Below, piece by piece: positions 57,639 to 64,000 of a stretch of DNA of 64,000 nucleotides. The number at the start of each line of letters is the position of its first letter. Within the stretch, counting starts at the first letter, position 1. This stretch comes from Petrosia ficiformis. Its lineage: Eukaryota; Porifera; Demospongiae; Haplosclerida; Petrosiidae. The position numbers and the translations under genes were made by a program. Location: assembly GCA_947044365.1 (NCBI GenBank), contig OX345636.1:62300537-62364536 (forward strand). Reading direction: 5' to 3'. Under the pieces are notes generated by a model. It worked only from the letters and a program-made list of their open reading frames with translations. It was not told the origin of the DNA and did not search any database.

Positions 57639-60600
57639 TTATAATATACCAGCAGTGTCAGTTTCATCCTTCATCCTCCTCACAATAGTATCAAGACAAC
57701 GCTCTTTTTCCATTACCTCTAGTACCACATCCAGCATATCAGGATTATCATGAACAGCCTTTTCTACACGGATAAGAAGAGTATCGGCTTCTTTGTTCTT
57801 GTGACAGACATCATCTTTGGTGTTAGTATTAATGATTCCTCTAGCTAAAAGGCCACCTGCTAGAGAGAATAGATTCGCCTCATTTTCTTTACTATTTAAT
57901 ACACAGCACATGTCATTCTTGTGGCGTCGTACAACACTATCAGATGTAACAGGCTCTGATGGCAATCTTGGGATTCCTACGATTAAACAAAAGAATTTGC
58001 ATATAATTTAAAGAGTTTATAATTATGTACCACATATTCATACCATTCAAATAGATTGAACCCACTAATGATTCATAATGAAGTGCAGTGTGAACATCTT
58101 TGACGGTGTCGTATGTCAACCCAACAATGTGACTTATTGAACGATCCTTCTCCTTCAGATTTTTACACAGCGTTTTACTCCAAATTCTTGTAGTGGCTTC
58201 TCTTTGTAGAACAATGGTTACAAAGCATGCAACAAGAGACCGAACTGGTGCATTTAGATTTAGAATGTTCTCTTGGAGAGCAACAGGTGTCAACGAATCA
58301 CATTTGTCATCAGACTCAATGTTGGTAGAAAGATTTGCTGGACTCTTACTCAAACAAGAATCGAAAAAGAATAAGCAAGATGGGCGATTTTTTTTTTCAT
58401 TGAATGGAGAAAGAATGTTCTCTTTGATATCTAATATCCCCATTTCATTACTTGGTTCTGGTACTAAAAATAGACACTTAGATTTATTGACACCTACGTG
58501 TCCAGCATAGTAAAACACAATATATTTATAGGTGGGAGGGTATTGCACTTTAACAGCTGCTTTCACCAAACAAGCTATTTTAGAGCAAGTTGTTTCTCTC
58601 TTGCTCCAGACAGCAAAACTCAAATCGTTTTCAAATGTCGAGGATAAATCGTGAACATCAGTCCCATCTGGGAACCCAATCAGAAAAGCAATTCCCTGAG
58701 CATTTGGTTTATCAGAACACCGTTGGTTGATCTTGATCTTCATTTTCTCCAGTTTCTCAGTACTGACATTAAAGGCACCTGTATATTGAAGCAAAGTAAT
58801 AATGTATTAATTTTACTGAAACAAATGAACTTGTAATTAAACCACATGCTAAATAGAAATGTTATGAAAAATTATAAACATTACAACACATATAATTTGA
58901 TAAAAGTACTCTTACCTTGCTGAGGCTCTTCTGGTTTTGATGGATCAAACTGTTCATCAGTCTCCACTTCTAAAAGAAATTGTTATATTTAATTATAACA
59001 AGACAAAATAGAGAGAAAATGTATTCCTTTGATTGCTTTATGGTGTCATCATTAACATTCTCATGTCTGGAAAACAATTAATATTCATTTGATTATCCAT
59101 ACTGTTTACTATTCCAGGTCTTGTGTAATTTTTACAGCCCATTTTAGCTACAGAAGCTATTACTTGCTGTTTGTCTAGTTACTTCTAGCTGCTTCTTCTG
59201 TAGGCTGTACTATAATGCAAGTGTCGAGTGATTAAAGACAAAACTTCCTTATCTATACATCAACACAGTGGAAAGCAATCATAGCGATAGCCTTGCAGAT
59301 CATTAAAATTATAACTATTACTAGATATTAGTAACATTTAAAATATTATGTAATTGTGTAGACATTCTATTTACAAAATATCATTACATAAGTCTATCAT
59401 GTAATTTATCTGCACATAGTTATTTGAGAATATGAATATTTACATGCTCAACTTACTGAGGTATTGTTTAGTAATTTCATCTGCAATTTCCTCCTCTCCT
59501 AGAAGTGGACTTCTTAGAGCTTCTACAAGTGTTGACCAATATGCCTGACCAGTATTAATCCAGCACTCTAGCATAGCATGTTGGCATTCCTGTGATGAGT
59601 AGTGACTATGTTGAATGCTTTCCAGTATTCCATCATGTATTCCAAGCATTAGACCCACAGCTTTCCATTCCACTAAAGATATTGCTTTCAATTCTTCCAG
59701 ATTAGCTTCTATATCATTAATTGTAGTGCATAAAGAGTGAACATTTATGTTTTCATATAAACTGACCAGTTAACTTTTTATCATTTTGAGTTACTAACAC
59801 CTTTACATGGACTCTTGAGAGTTGTCCTTCATGATCTATGAAGGAAAGTAACAAAATATTTTTTGAAAATATATTATAGTAATATTGATTTCTGTTCAGC
59901 TAACTAAAATACACACTTCTGAAATGTGTAGAGGATGATTAACATACCATTTTCAATTTTCTTTGCTAATTCTTCCTCGTTAAGTACTTCACTTTTTAAA
60001 GCACGTACAAGTGCCCCCCAAGATGCTCCAACATCTGTAATCCAAAATCTCATCAAATGATAATGGCGTTGAAGTATTGAGTGGTGTGTCTGAGATATTT
60101 CAGTTAGTTTAGTACGATCTAAGCCAAGTGCTATTCCGAGTTCTTCCCATTGTCGTTGAACTTCTGCAGTGGCTTCTAGCACCTCACAAAGACTGTCAAC
60201 TGAAATTTAATTCAATAACTTATTACATTCCTCCAATCAAATGCAATTTAATAATTACCTGACAATTGTTTTGATTTCTTTGTTTGTTCCTCCAACTGAG
60301 AGAGTAGTTTTACCTTCTCCTCCTCCAATTGTCGAGCCAATCCACTATTTTGGTCTAAGTTAAATGAAGATATGAAATTTAAAAGATTTTAATTTCAATA
60401 TTCATGTGTATTTTATATATTAGGTTTATAATCATGTATGAATACATGCAGTCTATTTTGATATACCTGTGAGTCGTTGGATTTCCTTCTGTTTTTCCTC
60501 TAATGTAGCGAGTAACTCATTTTTCTTAATCTCAATCTGTTGTTTCCCTTCCTCTAGTTGATTGACCATTTTTCTTGTTTCTCCTTCAGCACTAATACAC

Positions 60601-63600
60601 TTATCTATATACACATACAGACAATGGTTACTCAGCACCAAAACAATATTAGTACGTTAAATACTATATAATAAGTATCATACATCTATTACTAGGTATT
60701 GCCAACCACACTATAAATAATACAGCTTCAGTGGTGTACCCAGTAGATACCCACTGAAGCTATATCAATTATTGTAGGTCCTGCAATATATTTGGATCGG
60801 CCCTTTTTTTCTATATTTCATTGACTTCATTGCTAAAGTGTTTGATGATGTAATAACCATATAAATATTTGGAATGTGTGCCTTAATATATAATCATATC
60901 TATATCTTATGTAAATGCATAGTGTTGTGTTTACAACCAGAGATTTACAATTTGATATATAGCACAACAACTGTGAGCTTTTCTACAAGAATCAGATTTC
61001 ATTTATATAGTGAGGGCAATAGCCCTTACAAAAATGTACAACAATAGATACAATACGACTACAACATATACAATAGTTAATTATTTACAATATTGAGTCT
61101 ATATGTCTCAGTTCATTACACATAGTAAATGCAAATGACTAAAATTTTCAAACACTGTATATGTATGTTTTACAAGATATTCTGGATCCATCCCTGCCAG
61201 TCAAAATACAGACCTAAACACATCAAATGGTAACCATGGTATATGTAGCATGGACTAGCACATTCTAAAAATTATACTTTCATTACTGTATTACATAACA
61301 TAATACACTACCTGAGAGTTCAATCTGCTTTTCTAACTGAGATTGTAAAGCTTTCTTCTCATCCTCAAGTTTTTGATTCTGTTCTTCTATCATCTCACTC
61401 TTCACTATATTATAAGATGAATATATACTCATCCATGATGGTATGGCTAGCTTCAATTAACACTACACAGATAAATTACCTGAAATTTTTTGATGTTTGT
61501 TTAATTCAGTCTCAAGTGTTACTTTCTGTTCATTTATCATATCACACTTGCCTGATAATTAATAATAGTATGATTATGAAACCAAATTAGTTGCCTTTCC
61601 AATACAAGAAATTACCTAAAACTCGCTGTAGTTCTTTCCTTTCTTCATCTAACTGAAACTGTAGTGCTTTCTTGTCTGTTTCAAGTTCCTTCCTCTGTTT
61701 CTCCGAGAGAGAATTTGAATTGGTATCCATTGTTTGGTTCTGCTTCATCAATTCAGTCATTTCTACTCACATATTATATGTTTAAAGTAAAATATTAATG
61801 CAGACCTAGTCACAAATTACCTTGCACTGCTTTTCTTTCTTGCTCTAACTGACAGACTAGTTCTTGTTTCTCTGTTTCAAGATGTTGTAACTCCTTACTC
61901 TGTTTCTCCAAGAGAGATAATAATTTTTTTTTTTCTGTCTCCAGTGCTTGGTACTGTTTCTTCATCAATTCACTCTTTTCTGTTCATATTATGTATTAGC
62001 AACAATGAATAGGAGGGATATAACGTTATAACATACAAGATGTACAAGTTACCTGAAACATCTTGTGATGTTTCCTTTTCTCTCTTTATCTGTGACAGTA
62101 GTTCTTTATTTTCTGTTTCAAGTTGTTCTGTTTTCTTCTTTTGTTTCTCCAAAAGTGATGATAACTGTTTCTTCTCTGTATCCAGCAATTCCTTTTGCTT
62201 CTCCATCAATTTATTATTTTCTATTCATGTTATAAATATTTGTGATTAGGAATATTCATACAAACATAATATAATAATACTTGCAGTTGACACTAGTATA
62301 AACATATTTAATTCAAATTAACACAAGTTACCTGAAAATTGTTGTAATGTTTTCTCTTCTTCTGCTATCCGTAGAAGTAGCTCTCCCTTCTCTGTTTCAA
62401 GTTCTTCAGATGTCTTCTTATCTTTATCCAAGAGAAAGAATGATGAATCTACTTGCTTCTTCTTGGTGTCATTACTTTCATCTGTATTGTACGTAAGAAT
62501 AGAAACATAAAAACAGTAATTGTAATGAAACGAACATTATCACACTGAGCAATTGAGCAGACATCATGGAGGTAGAAATTAACACAAATCATATATTACA
62601 ACTGTTGCAGTGCCAGTTCACACTAGCATCTAGAAGTGTTCCAGTATTGTTGTTTTGAGTACAGTTTGGTAAGGCTACATGTTAAAAGTGAATGGAAGCA
62701 AGGAACTGAACTAAACTATACTAAATGTGGTGCTAATTTTGTACACTTACGGTATAAATGTACAAACCAGTTTGGTTTTGTATAGTTCCAGATGTTTATG
62801 TGCTAGTTTGTATTGTGTGTATGATATAATTATCATGCTGTAACTGTAATACTATTATATTCAAACAATAAAGGGATATGCTTGTATATTTAATATATGA
62901 TAATTAACTTAACTTCAGATGACACAACTAGTTCATACTATATATCAATTGTAAAATAAACTACTTGAACATAATTATATTGTGACATTAAATTTATAGT
63001 AATTAAAGTTTCAAGTACATTAATGTCACCAATAATCAATATGAATATAGTTATCAGTATAAATCACATGACCAGTATATATTATTACCTTTTGTTGTTT
63101 GACTTGGTTTCATCAATTTCTCAACAGCATCACCTAAAATTACAAAATTAGCATAAATAATGTTACTATGTTATGAAATATTTTAGTTAATAATTATCAT
63201 GATAAACAAACGAGCCTTAAAAGAGATATGTGATGAGCTATTGACTGTATTGGATGGAAGTGAGTTCCAAACAATGAAAAATTAGAAAAGGTGAGCGTTT
63301 ATCTTTGTGAGAAGTCAATATAAACTTTTAAAGCCATTTTCATGGGCTTGTGCCTGACATCACTTACAGGCATTTGGAGTGCTTCGTAATACTAGGAACA
63401 TACTCTGCACAACGTATGAGTGAAATGTCACATATATGTGACATCAGTCTTCTGCGGGTTAAGAGCTAAAGCTCAAATAATTTAGCAAAGTTTTGATCCA
63501 TAAATTCCATGGCAATGCTAACTAGACTACTACTACACTAAATAAATTTTAAAAAAGCATATAATGAGATCATTCACACATACAGTCATCCAGCTTAATA

Positions 63601-63803
63601 TTAACATGTGTGATATGACATTGACAGGCAAATGATTACACCCACTATAAATAGTTGCTTTCGTACATATATTTGGTAGGCCTTTTTATGTAATATAAGT
63701 CATGACTATACACAATACATGATTATGAAAAACTAATCATAATATATAATATTTTACCTTGTACTACTGAAGGCTTGACTTTCATATGTTCTTGTTGACT
63801 GGA
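57639..63803 (-). CDS. Caspase-like protein with coiled coil, two death domains and CARD-like tail
   Basis: Seventeen minus-strand exons join almost entirely at phase 1: 63803-63758, 63133-63089, 62481-62332, 62220-62053, 61979-61821, 61765-61617, 61551-61480, 61404-61312, 60604-60467, 60354-60259 (coiled coil, e.g. LMEKQKELLDTEKKQLSSLL); 60199-59948 (death domain, QWEELGIALGLDRTKL); 59835-59767; 59708-59457 (death domain, EWKAVGLMLGIHDGIL); 58969-58916; 58778-58044 (caspase fold, IVFYYAGHVG and SCLFFFDSCLS, p10 tail ESLVGSIYLNG); 57976-57639 (LFSLAGGLLARGIINTNTKD, ADTLLIRVEKAVH; CARD-like). The His/Cys dyad is present but QACRG is DSCLS. Cytosolic protease scaffold inferred; 5' end beyond the window. 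Confidence 0.85.
60605..61311. other. Large intron with repeat fragments
   Basis: Holds a block (GACCTAAACACATCAAATGG) also present beside the 8.7-kb foldback, and a TAGTGAGGGCAATAGCCCTT palindromic segment. Confidence 0.5.
62483..63088. other. Intron of the caspase-like gene
   Basis: AT-rich, no recognisable feature. Confidence 0.5.
63134..63757. other. Intron of the caspase-like gene
   Basis: Its distal part from 63670 onward matches 3165-3250 closely, the intronic portion of the duplicated exon region. Confidence 0.6.
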
Positions 63804-64000
63804 CTAAAAGAAATATTGCTATTATTAATATAATTATAATTCTTTTACTAGTATGAGTATTATTATTATTGGATATGATAGTTACATATAATATTACAAG
63901 TTTAAAGTTGGATTGTCTGGTGAAAGCTATAATTAATTTTTACAAAGAAGCTGATAATACTCATTTTCAAAGTAGGGAAGATATAATTAAATTATGTCTC

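Overview
The window reads as AT-rich genomic DNA of an early-branching marine invertebrate, most likely a demosponge of the Amphimedon type. This is inference: very short spliced introns, a ZU5-domain gene, a minus-strand gene with coiled coil, two death domains and a caspase fold, and many invertebrate-style DNA transposons. Most of it is intergenic or transposon-derived, and most transposase genes are broken.

Layout: 0-2 kb, decayed LINE (minus) and a short tandem repeat. 2.4-5.4 kb, a possible small plus-strand gene, then remnants of a death-domain gene paralogous to the right end of the window, interrupted by a dead transposase. 6.1-8.0 kb, broken copia-type retrotransposon. 8.4-9.2 kb, nested foldback elements inserted in a repeat whose uninterrupted copy lies at 20.95 kb. 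9.4-12.06 kb, ZU5 gene. 12-24 kb, mostly non-coding, with long direct repeats, TIR elements, a RecQ-like fragment and a small unknown gene end. 22.5-23.7 kb, head-to-head TTAA-type MITEs. 25.1-26.8 kb, Tc1/mariner element carrying a small spliced antisense gene. 27.6-30.7 kb, a YqaJ-PHD gene facing a THAP-DDE transposase, an ISL2EU-like arrangement. 30.7-31.3 kb, third TTAA MITE.

32.0-42.5 kb is a Frizzled-like receptor gene (plus). A 7.3-kb transposon lies in one of its introns, bounded by a perfect 9-bp direct repeat. Its terminal inverted repeats contain minisatellites with palindromic units. Inside are two divergent genes about 110 bp apart: a KDZ-type transposase with cysteine clusters and a chromo-like segment (plus), and a DUF3987-like P-loop ATPase with an apparently intact multi-exon reading frame (minus). 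This is the most interesting system in the window.

42.5-55.7 kb holds a duplicated segment, a minisatellite, a Penelope-like GIY-YIG fragment, a hAT deletion derivative with perfect 8-bp TSD, twin large palindromes, a possible 37-residue microprotein gene, a low-complexity RGG/acidic exon, a 2A-like peptide ORF and a LINE. 56-64 kb holds minus-strand death-domain genes; the larger joins coiled coil, two death domains, a caspase-like protease with visible His/Cys dyad, and a CARD-like tail, and its 5' end lies beyond the window.
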